Assembly: GCA_964535015.1 (NCBI GenBank)
Contig: CAZHRU010000006.1
Coordinates: 1-57,807 of the forward strand
Origin: CAZDUS01 sp964535015
Lineage (GTDB): Bacteria > Verrucomicrobiota > Kiritimatiellia > CAIKKV01 > CAITUY01
Direction: 5' to 3'
DNA length: 57,807 bases
Of the stretch, positions 44,066 through 51,813 are shown piece after piece. Under the pieces are notes generated by a model, which had not been told where the DNA came from, did no database searches, and worked only from the letters and a program-made list of their open reading frames with translations. Numbering within the stretch: the first letter of the stretch is position 1; the number at the start of each line of letters is the position of its first letter. The translations under genes were made by a program, and so were the position numbers.

Positions 44066-45083
44066 TAACCCGGAAGGGGACCAGCACTTCTTTCATGGAC
44101 GCCATATCCGTCTCGATCCGTAGCGACGTTCCATTCAGGTCCCGCACCTGGGCCGGAAGACTCAGTTCCAGCCGGTGGCGATCCGGCGCGATTTCCGCCA
44201 CACGGGTCTCAATGTCGGCCCGCGGCGCCGTGACCTTCTCGATCTTGAATGCCTTCTTTCCCGGTGAATATACATGCACATAATACGTGCGCGGGACGTT
44301 GGTGGCCGACTCAATCACCATCAGGATGGCAGGCGCCGCCACAATGTCCCCGGTCACAAACACCGTCACCGGCACATCAAGACCCGGCATGGCGGGGTTG
44401 TCGGTCTCCACCCGGATGGAAGCCGTACTCGTCCCCGGGGTTCGCCCCCCGACGCACTTGACCTTCAACCGGTACCGCTTACCGGCCTCCACGGTCTCCA
44501 CCTCGGCCGCGAACTGCGGCGAAGAACTCTTCACCCCTTTGATCTGGAACGGCGTGCTACCCATACCCAGCACCATCACACTCTGCTCAAGGTTCCCCTC
44601 GGCCGCCTGGGCGCCAAAGTGAATCCCTTCCGGCATGACCTCAATGGGCGGAACCACATTCCCTTCAAACTCCAGTCGGAGCGGGGTGTTGACTCCGCCA
44701 TCCGCCTCCACATAGATCGTCTTGCGCTGCGCTCCCTTTCGCCCCACCAGCTTCATGCTGGCCACCAGTTCAACCGCGCACCCTGGTGCCACACTTTCAC
44801 TCGCCAAGTCCGTCGCCAGACACCCGCACCCCGCCCGAACCGAGGCAATCTGAACCACCCGATCACTGGTATTGGTCAGGATAAAAGCATGCCGGACCGT
44901 CTGCTCCGGTCCGAGATTCCCAAACCGATACAACGGCTCCACACAGGTCAGGCCCCCCGCCGGCACCGCCTTGTCTTCAGCCGTGCACAAAGTCACCCCC
45001 ATCATCACGCCTACCGTCGCGACCATCCACACCGCCATCCGCCTGCGTACACCACCGTTGTCACCAACGTTATTAGGACTCAT
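44046..45083 (-). CDS. DUF1573 exported protein
   Basis: A 345-residue exported protein with an N-terminal Sec signal (RRRMAVWMVATVGVMMGVTLCTAE) and DUF1573 domains: ASVRAGCGCLATDLASES with Cys86 and Cys88, HAFILTNTSDRVVQIASV, and at least two further Ig-like beta domains (PPIEVMPEGIHFGAQAAEGN and onward). DUF1573 proteins are periplasmic or surface-exposed, common in PVC bacteria and Bacteroidetes, and often lie near thioredoxin-type genes. Here it overlaps the Trx-DsbD gene by 20 bases and is upstream in the operon, so it may be the redox client of that conduit. The ATG at 45083 has AAAGGG upstream. The longer in-frame extension toward 46100 is antisense to the Ldh2 gene and is not coding. 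Confidence 0.8.
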   Translation of the reverse strand: MSPNNVGDNGGVRRRMAVWMVATVGVMMGVTLCTAEDKAVPAGGLTCVEPLYRFGNLGPEQTVRHAFILTNTSDRVVQIASVRAGCGCLATDLASESVAPGCAVELVASMKLVGRKGAQRKTIYVEADGGVNTPLRLEFEGNVVPPIEVMPEGIHFGAQAAEGNLEQSVMVLGMGSTPFQIKGVKSSSPQFAAEVETVEAGKRYRLKVKCVGGRTPGTSTASIRVETDNPAMPGLDVPVTVFVTGDIVAAPAILMVIESATNVPRTYYVHVYSPGKKAFKIEKVTAPRADIETRVAEIAPDRHRLELSLPAQVRDLNGTSLRIETDMASMKEVLVPFRVIVRPPK

Positions 45084-45239
45084 GATCAACCCTTTCCTGA
45101 TAGCATCTTTCCCACCACCCGTTTCTATATACCAAACCCCCGCCCCTAAATCCATTCCCTCCGTCATCCACCCCGTCAGCACTTGACATACCAGCTCCGG
45201 CGTTGAAAATACCCCCACTGAATACCGCAGGAGATGAAG

Positions 45240-46358
45240 ATGACAACACCGGATAAAGTCGTTTGGATGGATTTCGACGCCCTGGAGCAATTCATGGTGG
45301 ACGTCTTCCGCGGCATCGGCGTGCCCGAACCCGACGCTCGTATCTGCGCCGATGTCCTCATCACCGCCGATAAACGCGGCATCGACTCCCACGGCGTCGG
45401 ACGCCTCAAACCCATCTACTACGACCGGATCGTCCACGACAAAATCCAGAACCCCGTCACCCGCGTGGACGTCGTGCGCGACTGCCTCGCCACCGCCGTC
45501 GTCGATGGCCATGACGGCATGGGCATGGTCGTCGCCAAGCACTGCATGGGGATGGCCATCGAAAAGGCGCGCCGACATGGCCTCGGCATGGTGGTGGCCC
45601 GCAACTCCACCCACTACGGCATCGCCGGCTACTACGCCCTCATGGCCTGCGAAGCCAACATGATCGGCCTCAGCGGCACCAACGCGCGCCCCTCCATCGC
45701 CCCCACCTTCGGCGTGGAGAATATGCTGGGCACCAACCCCCTGGTGTTCGGGTTCCCCACTGATGAGGCCTTCGCCTTTACCAACGACTACGCCACCTCC
45801 ATTACCCAACGCGGCAAGATCGAACAGTACGAACGCGAAGGCACACCCATGGCGCCCGGCCTGGTCATTGACCAATCCGGACATACCAAGACCGATCCCG
45901 CCGAAGTCCTGCGCGATCTCGTGGCAGGCACCGCCGCCCTCACCCCCGTCGGCGGCATCGGCGAAGAAACCGGCGGCTACAAGGGCTACGGCTTCGCCAC
46001 CGTCGTCGAAGTCCTCTCCGCCGCCCTCCAACAGGGCGCCTTCCTCAAACAACTCAATGGCTTCGAAAACGGCTGCAAGGCCCCCTACCACCTCGGCCAC
46101 TTCTTCATGGCCATCAACATCGAATGTTTCACAGATCCGGCAGCCTTCCGGAAAACCACCGGCGACATCCTGCGCGAACTGCGCGCCTCAAAAAAGGCGC
46201 CAGGCCAGAACCGCATCTACACCTGCGGCGAAAAGGAGTACCTCGCCTGGCTGGACCGCAGGGACAAGGGGGCCCCACTCGACACCGTCCTCCAGAAACA
46301 GATGATCACCATGCGGAACGAACTGGGTCTCTCCCAATATCAATTTCAATTCGAATAA
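45240..46358 (+). CDS. Ldh2 family (malate/L-lactate/ureidoglycolate-type) NAD(P)-dependent oxidoreductase
   Basis: A 372-residue cytoplasmic oxidoreductase of the Ldh2 fold. IDSHGVGRLKPIYYDRI near residue 50 carries the catalytic His of the D-S-H-G-V motif; HGLGMVVARNSTHYGIAG is the NAD(P) site; GTNPLVFGFPT and GYKGYGFA are also typical. Such enzymes reduce 2-oxoacids such as pyruvate, oxaloacetate or 2,3-diketogulonate; the true substrate cannot be told. I prefer the ATG at 45240 because AGGAG lies six bases before it; an ATG at 45234 has none. It lies alone, divergent from the redox operon, with no sugar-uptake genes nearby to suggest a substrate. Confidence 0.85.
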   Translation: MTTPDKVVWMDFDALEQFMVDVFRGIGVPEPDARICADVLITADKRGIDSHGVGRLKPIYYDRIVHDKIQNPVTRVDVVRDCLATAVVDGHDGMGMVVAKHCMGMAIEKARRHGLGMVVARNSTHYGIAGYYALMACEANMIGLSGTNARPSIAPTFGVENMLGTNPLVFGFPTDEAFAFTNDYATSITQRGKIEQYEREGTPMAPGLVIDQSGHTKTDPAEVLRDLVAGTAALTPVGGIGEETGGYKGYGFATVVEVLSAALQQGAFLKQLNGFENGCKAPYHLGHFFMAINIECFTDPAAFRKTTGDILRELRASKKAPGQNRIYTCGEKEYLAWLDRRDKGAPLDTVLQKQMITMRNELGLSQYQFQFE

Positions 46359-46415
46359 TCACCCTCACAATATAACAATTTGACCTACACCACTTAATAT
46401 GGCTATGATGGCGTT

Positions 46416-46715
46416 ATGAATGTGGCCAATATTTCATATGCAAGGAATCACCTCAGCGAACTGATCAATCGCGTCAGGGAAGGTGAATCCATTCTCATTA
46501 CAGACCGCCATGTCCCTGTGGCTCAATTAGATCCCCCATCCAGAACCGGACGCGCAAAACACGACTGGAAGAATAATCTTATCCGGCGTGGCATCCTATG
46601 CTCCGCAAAAAACCCACTGGATACCGATGCGCTTATCGCCATGGCCATCCCCACCCCAAAAAGCGAGGGCGATATCCTTGCCGCATTGACAGCCGACAGG
46701 GAGGAAAGCCGGTGA
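46416..46715 (+). CDS. Phd/YefM-type antitoxin
   Basis: A 99-residue antitoxin. The N-terminus MNVANISYARNHLSELINRVREGESILITDRHVPVAQLDP is the Phd/YefM fold that binds DNA as a dimer. The rest (to residue 99) would neutralise the toxin. The start ATG at 46416 is plausible though without a strong ribosome site. It overlaps the PIN toxin by 4 bases (GTGA), antitoxin first. Confidence 0.85.
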   Translation: MNVANISYARNHLSELINRVREGESILITDRHVPVAQLDPPSRTGRAKHDWKNNLIRRGILCSAKNPLDTDALIAMAIPTPKSEGDILAALTADREESR

Positions 46716-47137
46716 AATATTGGGATGCGTCCGCCCTCGTGCCCTTGATCACCCGGCAGACTTTCACCAAACCCATGGAGCAGTTGCTGACTCGGGACGC
46801 GGAAGTGATTACATGGTGGGGGTCATCCACTGAATGCTATTCCGCCTTGATGCGCTTGATCCGCGAGGAAAAAATGGACGGCGATCAACAACGCATTGCC
46901 GAACAGCGCCTCACGGTTCTGCAAAACGGCTGGGAAGAAGTCGTACCAACCGAAGCGGTCCGTCGGATAGCCAAACGGCTCCTGCGTACCCATTCCCTCC
47001 GGGCCGCCGATGCACTGCAACTGGCGGCCGCACTGGCCGCTTGCGAGCAAGAACCGGATCGTTTTGAAATGGTGTGCTTGGATTTGCGATTGACAGAAGC
47101 CGCCCGCCGCGAAGGATTTGTCGTTATCGGGATCTGA
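46712..47137 (+). CDS. PIN-domain toxin (VapC-like), partner of a Phd antitoxin
   Basis: A 141-residue PIN ribonuclease with all four acidic residues: Asp5 (KYWDASALV), Glu41 (SSTECYSAL), Asp100 (RAADALQLAAAL) and Asp124 (VCLDLRL). The start is a GTG at 46712 whose bases overlap the antitoxin stop; an upstream in-frame start lies inside the antitoxin gene. A Phd antitoxin with a VapC-like toxin is a known mixed pairing. The following DUF3592 gene begins one base after its stop, so that it may share the transcript. The target RNA is unknown. Confidence 0.87.
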   Translation: MKYWDASALVPLITRQTFTKPMEQLLTRDAEVITWWGSSTECYSALMRLIREEKMDGDQQRIAEQRLTVLQNGWEEVVPTEAVRRIAKRLLRTHSLRAADALQLAAALAACEQEPDRFEMVCLDLRLTEAARREGFVVIGI

Positions 47138-47138
47138 T

Positions 47139-48344
47139 ATGCGCAAATCCGCCACTTCAAATAGATCCGGCACCTGGTTCCTGATCCTGTTCGGCCTGCC
47201 CTTTCTGGCCGTCGGCTTGGGCGTCCTCCTCTGGAGCGGCAAGATGTGGATGCTCTACCAGCAAAGCGCTTCATGGCACAGGGTACCCGCCACCATTCTC
47301 TCCGCCGATCTCGAAACCCACCACAACAAGAACTCCACCTCCTACTCCGTGAAATGCCGCTATACCTATACCGTTGCCGGACAGACCTATCAGGGTGACC
47401 GGGCGGGAATTGAAGGCGGCGGCTCCAGCGATTCCTACCACTCGCGCCGCCACGCCATCCTCACGCGACACCGCAACGCCAAGACCCCCTTTGAGGCCTG
47501 GGTGAATCCGGCCAACCCAACCCAGTCCCTCCTTTTCCGCGAAAAGACCACCACCCTCTATGTCCTGCCGTTGTTCGGTCTTGTGTTCGCACTCGCCGGC
47601 CTTGCCGTTTCCTGTTCCGGAATTTATATGTCAATCAAGGCGGCCAGCACCCGCGCACGCCTGAATCTCACTCCCGATCGCCCCTGGCGTTCCAACCGCC
47701 GCTGGCAAACCTTTCAGGTCCACGATAACCCCGGCAAAAAGATCACCGGCTCCCTCGCCATGGCCCTATTCACCGGCATCTTCATGTCGATATTTGTGAT
47801 CGCCCTTCACGGTGACGGCAACGCCCCCCTGTTCGCCAAGATCATCGTTGGTCTCTTGACCCTGATTCCCATCGGCGCCCTGATCTCCGCCGTCTATCAC
47901 ACATTGCGCTATCTCAAATACGGCAATGCCACTCTCGTCTTCCGCCAACTGCCGTTCATCATCGGCCAGGAAAATAGCGCCATCCTGTATGTCCGCGAGC
48001 ATATTGCCACCGAAAAGGGCACCGAACTGACCTTGCAATGCCTGCGAAAAGAATGGGTCAAGAATAACAACAAGTCCTCACTGGAAGAGCGCGAAATCTA
48101 CAGGGAAAAGAAGACGGTCAACACCGACCTGGCCAGCCGCTCCGGCCGCGGCTCAGCCGTCCCTGTCCAATTCACCATCCCCACCGGACAACCGGAAACT
48201 TACACGGCAGAGTTCCCGAATTTCATCTGGCGGCTCACCGCCAAGGCCGCCACCCCCGGTATTGATTTCGCTGCCAGGTTCGAGATCCCCGTCTACAAGG
48301 TCGCCGACCCCTCCCTTGTCGACCCCAACCCCATCGTCAACTAG
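47139..48344 (+). CDS. DUF3592 membrane protein
   Basis: A 401-residue membrane protein with an N-terminal helix (GTWFLILFGLPFLAVGLGVLLW), then a DUF3592-type domain (VPATILSADLETHHNKNSTS, VKCRYTYTVAGQTYQGDRA, and the terminal FEAWVNPANPTQSLLF), a pair of helices near residues 145-170 and two more near 215-265, and a soluble C-terminal domain. Its function is unknown; DUF3592 proteins are common, often paired with stress or envelope genes. It follows the PIN toxin with a one-base gap, so it may ride on the toxin-antitoxin transcript rather than be part of the module. The start is an ATG at 47139. Confidence 0.75.
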   Translation: MRKSATSNRSGTWFLILFGLPFLAVGLGVLLWSGKMWMLYQQSASWHRVPATILSADLETHHNKNSTSYSVKCRYTYTVAGQTYQGDRAGIEGGGSSDSYHSRRHAILTRHRNAKTPFEAWVNPANPTQSLLFREKTTTLYVLPLFGLVFALAGLAVSCSGIYMSIKAASTRARLNLTPDRPWRSNRRWQTFQVHDNPGKKITGSLAMALFTGIFMSIFVIALHGDGNAPLFAKIIVGLLTLIPIGALISAVYHTLRYLKYGNATLVFRQLPFIIGQENSAILYVREHIATEKGTELTLQCLRKEWVKNNNKSSLEEREIYREKKTVNTDLASRSGRGSAVPVQFTIPTGQPETYTAEFPNFIWRLTAKAATPGIDFAARFEIPVYKVADPSLVDPNPIVN

Positions 48345-48417
48345 CAGGTTGTCTCTTGGGACATTCCTTATCCTGCCTATCCTATCCATCGATGTTGTCT
48401 TCTTCCACTGTGCCGGG

Positions 48418-48443
48418 GTGGCAATCGCCGTCACGGCGGTTGC
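48418..48443 (+). repeat. REP-like unit: GTGG then an imperfect 11-base hairpin
   Basis: GTGG (48418-48421), two bases, then ATCGCCG, TCA, CGGCGGT. The bases outside extend the pairing to GCAA/TTGC. It lies between convergent DUF3592 and thpR genes. It is close in sequence to 51547-51569 (TCGCCGTC, CGGCG shared). Confidence 0.55.
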
Positions 48444-48459
48444 ATTCTGGGCTCTCCGT

Positions 48460-49047
48460 TCAACCCACACCTCGTCCAGACAACAACCCCGCCTCGTGCA
48501 ACACGCTGTATTCCAGCCCACGCGGCCGTAACTGGCTTTTCATCAGCAGCACCCGGTCAACCTTCATCGAACCCAGCACCGTATCCCCACGCCCGCTCAA
48601 CACCGTCGCCAGCCCCTCCCCGTCCCGCGCCGACTTCACCCGCCCCAAGGTCAGGTGTGGATGAAACTCCCGATCCTCCGGCACAAACCCAAGCCGCCTC
48701 AACGCCCCCGCCACCCCAACCTGCAACTCCATCAACGCCGGATCCTCCTTTATCCCGGCCCACACCACCCGCGGCAACCGCGCCGCCCCGAACCACCCCA
48801 GCCCCTTGACCTCACAGGTGAAAACAACCGACAACGCGGCAACCTCGTCCAAAGCGCCATTGATTTCGGGAACACGCTCTTCAGGAATCTCGCCTAGGAA
48901 CGCCAGCGTGAGGTGAATGCAATCCGCCGCCACCCACTTGACCTTGGAATGCGTCTTCTTTAACGCCTCGATTTCCCGCCCCAGAACCACACGGACATCA
49001 TCGCCAATATCCACCGCCACAAACACCCTGACAAACCCAACACTCAT
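48460..49047 (-). CDS. thpR: RNA 2',3'-cyclic phosphodiesterase ThpR (LigT-like)
   Basis: A 195-residue 2H phosphoesterase that hydrolyses 2',3'-cyclic phosphate ends of RNA (the historic 2'-5' RNA ligase LigT). Both catalytic HxTx motifs are present: His45-Leu-Thr47 (DCIHLTLAFLGEI) and His131-Leu-Thr133 (EFHPHLTLGRVK). Length is normal for the family (about 175-200). It is the third gene of a tight minus-strand unit, sharing a TGATG junction with the conserved unknown gene upstream; murA is first. A role tied to murA is not obvious, so the arrangement is probably of general housekeeping type. Confidence 0.9.
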   Translation of the reverse strand: MSVGFVRVFVAVDIGDDVRVVLGREIEALKKTHSKVKWVAADCIHLTLAFLGEIPEERVPEINGALDEVAALSVVFTCEVKGLGWFGAARLPRVVWAGIKEDPALMELQVGVAGALRRLGFVPEDREFHPHLTLGRVKSARDGEGLATVLSGRGDTVLGSMKVDRVLLMKSQLRPRGLEYSVLHEAGLLSGRGVG

Positions 49048-50183
49048 CAGATCCCTTCACACCCACACACACTCCCCAGCCTCCCGTACAACGCCAGCAG
49101 GAAATCCCGGTTGTCGGCGCTCAAATACCGCATCTCGCCTCCCATGCGGCTGAACGTCTTGCAGTACCTCAGGTAATACGCCGGATTGTCCATCGGCGGC
49201 TCGCCATCCTTCTGCCAATTCCAATTCGATTCGGCCAGATCCACCACGGCAATGAAATGGCGGTCAATAGGGGCCCCCGCCTGAAGCGCCAGATTCTGCG
49301 CCATCGCCAACGCCTTCTCGAAAATCATGGGGGACATCACCGCCGACCCGACAGACAGGTAAACGCCATCCTGAAGCCGACTGACTGAATCGCCAAATGT
49401 TAGGAAATCCCGTAACGCCGTCCGTCCAATCGCGGCGCCATGATTCATGGGGTGATTGTAAATGATGTCATGCCCGATCATCGGATGCCCTGTAAAGGGA
49501 ATCCCTAAACGGAATGCCGCCGCCTGCGCACTATATCGCTTGAACGGATGTCCAACCGCCATCCACCCCGGCTTAAGCGCAAACTGTTTGATCACGCCAA
49601 GCAAGTCCGCCGCCGCCGCCACCCGATCCCACGCCTCTTCTCCGCCCCCGCCCTTCCCTTCCACCACGGCCTTCAACACCTCAACCGCCGGAATATCCAA
49701 CCCCTCCCTCTCGATCATCTTCCCCACCGACTCCCCGTACCCCAACCCCTCATACGCCCCGACCACAATCGCCAGGTTGATCAGAAACCCCGTCTCCTGC
49801 CAGATGCCGAATTCGCCCCGCGCCACATTCCCCTTCACATCCTCACTGCTGGCGCCCTGGAAGGCAAATTCCCAGTCGTGAATAATCCCGGCGCCATTCG
49901 TCGCCAGATGCGTAACCCACCCTTCCTCCATCAGGCGGATCAATACCGGCCCCAGCCCGTTCTTGATGGTATGAGCCCCAAAGGCCAACATCACCGGCCG
50001 TTTGAACTGCCGGGCCTTCCGCACGCGTACGGCAATCTCCCCCAGCGCCTGCTCCGCCGCCGGACGCATCGGGCGCGCCACCTGATCGGGATTCACATGA
50101 TCCTTCTCAATGGCCAACTTGTTCAGCCGCTGCCTGAGCGACTTAATCACCAACTTACTGCGATTCAATTGAGAATGGGGCAT
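49047..50183 (-). CDS. Conserved protein of unknown function
   Basis: A 378-residue cytoplasmic protein. Conserved-looking blocks: MRPAAEQALGEIAVRVRKAR, VMLAFGAHTIKNGLGPVLIR, THLATNGAGIIHDWEFAFQG, FGIWQETGFLINLAIVVGA, GMAVGHPFKRYSAQAAAFRLG-type segments, and FTGHPMIGHDIIYNHPMNHG. The alpha/beta pattern suggests a Rossmann-type enzyme; the HIS-rich GHDIIYNHPMNHGAAIG segment could bind a metal or substrate. A distant likeness to the deoxyhypusine synthase fold is possible but I cannot support it. I chose the ATG at 50183, with GGAGG about 10 bases upstream; an earlier ATG at 50192 overlaps the murA stop and has its ribosome site too close. It lies between murA and thpR in one unit. Confidence 0.6.
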   Translation of the reverse strand: MPHSQLNRSKLVIKSLRQRLNKLAIEKDHVNPDQVARPMRPAAEQALGEIAVRVRKARQFKRPVMLAFGAHTIKNGLGPVLIRLMEEGWVTHLATNGAGIIHDWEFAFQGASSEDVKGNVARGEFGIWQETGFLINLAIVVGAYEGLGYGESVGKMIEREGLDIPAVEVLKAVVEGKGGGGEEAWDRVAAAADLLGVIKQFALKPGWMAVGHPFKRYSAQAAAFRLGIPFTGHPMIGHDIIYNHPMNHGAAIGRTALRDFLTFGDSVSRLQDGVYLSVGSAVMSPMIFEKALAMAQNLALQAGAPIDRHFIAVVDLAESNWNWQKDGEPPMDNPAYYLRYCKTFSRMGGEMRYLSADNRDFLLALYGRLGSVCGCEGI

Positions 50184-50188
50184 GACCG

Positions 50189-51463
50189 TCATTCCTCCCG
50201 CACAATATCAGCGCCCAGCGCCCGGAGTTTCTCCTCCACCTTTTCATAACCGCGATCAATGCTCTGCGCATTATGAATCACACTCTCCCCCTTGGCGCAC
50301 AACGCCGCCATGAGCAACGCCATACCCGCGCGAATATCAGGACTGGCCATCGGGATGCTGTGCAATCGCGAGGGACCGGTCACCAGCACGCGGTGCGGAT
50401 CGCACACCACCATCCCCGCCCCCATCCCAATCAGGTTATCCACAAAATATAACCGGCTCTCGAACATCTTCTCGAAAAACAACACCGCCCCATGCGCCTG
50501 GGTGGCCGCCACCAACAGCACACTCATCAAATCCGACGGAAACATCGGCCAGGGTCCATCCTCAATCTTTGGAATCACCGATCCGACATCTTTGACAACC
50601 CGTAGTTTCTGCCGCGGCGCCAGGAGCAACTCCGACCCGCTCACCTGGAACCGGATCCCCAACTTCTGGAACGTCTTGCCGATAATCAGCAACGGTTCGG
50701 GTTCCACCCCACTGACCCGCAACTCACCCCCGGTAATGGCCGCCGCCGCCACATAACTCCCGACCTCGATATAGTCCGGCTGGACGACATGCGTCGCGCC
50801 ACCAAGACTCGACACCCCCTCGACTTCCAACCGGTTCGTGCCAATCCCCGTGATCCGGGCGCCCATCTTGTTCAAGAGCAGTACCAGGTCCGTCACATGC
50901 GGTTCGCAGGCGGCATTGAAAATCGTGCTCTTCCCTTTCGCCAGTACGCTGGCCATCAGGACATTCTCGGTGGCGGTCACGCTGGCCTCATCCAGCACCA
51001 TTGACGCCCCTTCGAGGCATCGGCGCCGGAATACAAAATGCCGGCCACCCTCCACCTCAATCCCCAACGCCGCCAATCCCTGGAAATGCGTGTCAACCCG
51101 CCGCCGCCCAATCACGTCCCCGCCCGGTGGCGACAACGTCGCCCGCCCCAGTCTGGCCGCCAGGGGCCCCGCCAACAGAATGGACGACCGGACCTTGCCG
51201 CAGAGGGCCGGGTCCAGTTTACTGCGGCGCAACCCTTTCGCGCAAAGCCGGACCGTATGCCCCTTGACCTCCACGCTCACGCCCAACTTGTCCAGCAACT
51301 CAAGCATCGTGCGGACATCGTCAATCAGGGGAACATTTTCCAGAACGATCATCTCATCGGTCAATACACACGCCGCCAACATCGGCAGGACCGCATTCTT
51401 GTTGCCGCCCGGCACAAAACTGCCGCTCAATCGTTTGCCGCCATGAATAATGAATCTGGACAT
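50189..51463 (-). CDS. murA: UDP-N-acetylglucosamine 1-carboxyvinyltransferase MurA, Asp-type
   Basis: First committed step of peptidoglycan synthesis, enolpyruvyl transfer from PEP to UDP-GlcNAc, in the cytoplasm. The EPSP-synthase-fold protein has 424 residues from the ATG at 51463. Lys22-Asn23 (PGGNKNAVLP) and Arg120 match E. coli residues; the FPSDL Asp motif is present. The flexible-loop Cys115 of E. coli (PGGCTIGAR) is Asp116 here (PGGDVIGRR). A Cys-to-Asp change is known in intrinsically fosfomycin-resistant MurA, as in Mycobacterium, Chlamydia and Borrelia, so resistance is predicted. It heads the unit with the unknown gene and thpR. An earlier in-frame start at 51505 is not supported by conserved sequence. 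Confidence 0.92.
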   Translation of the reverse strand: MSRFIIHGGKRLSGSFVPGGNKNAVLPMLAACVLTDEMIVLENVPLIDDVRTMLELLDKLGVSVEVKGHTVRLCAKGLRRSKLDPALCGKVRSSILLAGPLAARLGRATLSPPGGDVIGRRRVDTHFQGLAALGIEVEGGRHFVFRRRCLEGASMVLDEASVTATENVLMASVLAKGKSTIFNAACEPHVTDLVLLLNKMGARITGIGTNRLEVEGVSSLGGATHVVQPDYIEVGSYVAAAAITGGELRVSGVEPEPLLIIGKTFQKLGIRFQVSGSELLLAPRQKLRVVKDVGSVIPKIEDGPWPMFPSDLMSVLLVAATQAHGAVLFFEKMFESRLYFVDNLIGMGAGMVVCDPHRVLVTGPSRLHSIPMASPDIRAGMALLMAALCAKGESVIHNAQSIDRGYEKVEEKLRALGADIVREE

Positions 51464-51813
51464 GGATATGGAATGGTTTGCTGGTTGTGCGCGTGAGCCT
51501 GCCAAAGCCCACCCGTGAAGTCAAAGTTGAATTCACTCACTGAGAGGTGGACGTCGCCGTCCCGGCGACGTTGAGCTTGGGGAGCGCCAGGCAAGTGCCT
51601 GACGCCGCCGGGACGTCGGTGTCCACCAATCGAACATCAAGAGATCTGAATCGTTCCGGTTAAGGAAGGATTGATTGGTGAGGCGGGCCGGTGTATGGTG
51701 CGCGACTCGTGAAAACCAGAAGGGTTGCGGGTTGGAGCAAGAGACTCTGTTGATAATTCTGGATTTGGCGTTCTAACAGGTTCCCGCAAACCGACCCCAA
51801 TGGGAGAAACCGT
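51464..51813. other. 350-base divergent spacer between murA and the PQQ-like gene
   Basis: It contains the REP-like pair at 51546-51627 and a ribosome site (GGGAG at 51802-51806). Candidate promoters are weak: TTGATA near 51750 with a poor -10. No gene or RNA is recognised. Confidence 0.5.
51546..51627. repeat. Paired inverted REP-like units
   Basis: Plus-strand unit: GTGG at 51547-51550, two bases, then ACGTCGCCG/CGGCGACGT with a three-base TCC loop. Minus-strand unit ending 51603: GTGG, AC, then a similar imperfect hairpin. Together they face each other over 82 bases, with a smaller hairpin CAGGCA/TGCCTG (51588-51601) between. This is the classic two-REP (BIME-like) arrangement. Confidence 0.65.

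Noticed and set aside
44046..46100. Extension of the DUF1573 frame back to 46100
   Set aside because: The extra 339 residues lie antisense to the Ldh2 gene and have low-complexity composition. The ATG at 45083 has a ribosome site and a signal peptide.
46712..48344. DUF3592 gene as a third member of the toxin-antitoxin module
   Set aside because: The one-base gap allows co-transcription, but nothing in the protein suggests a role in the module.
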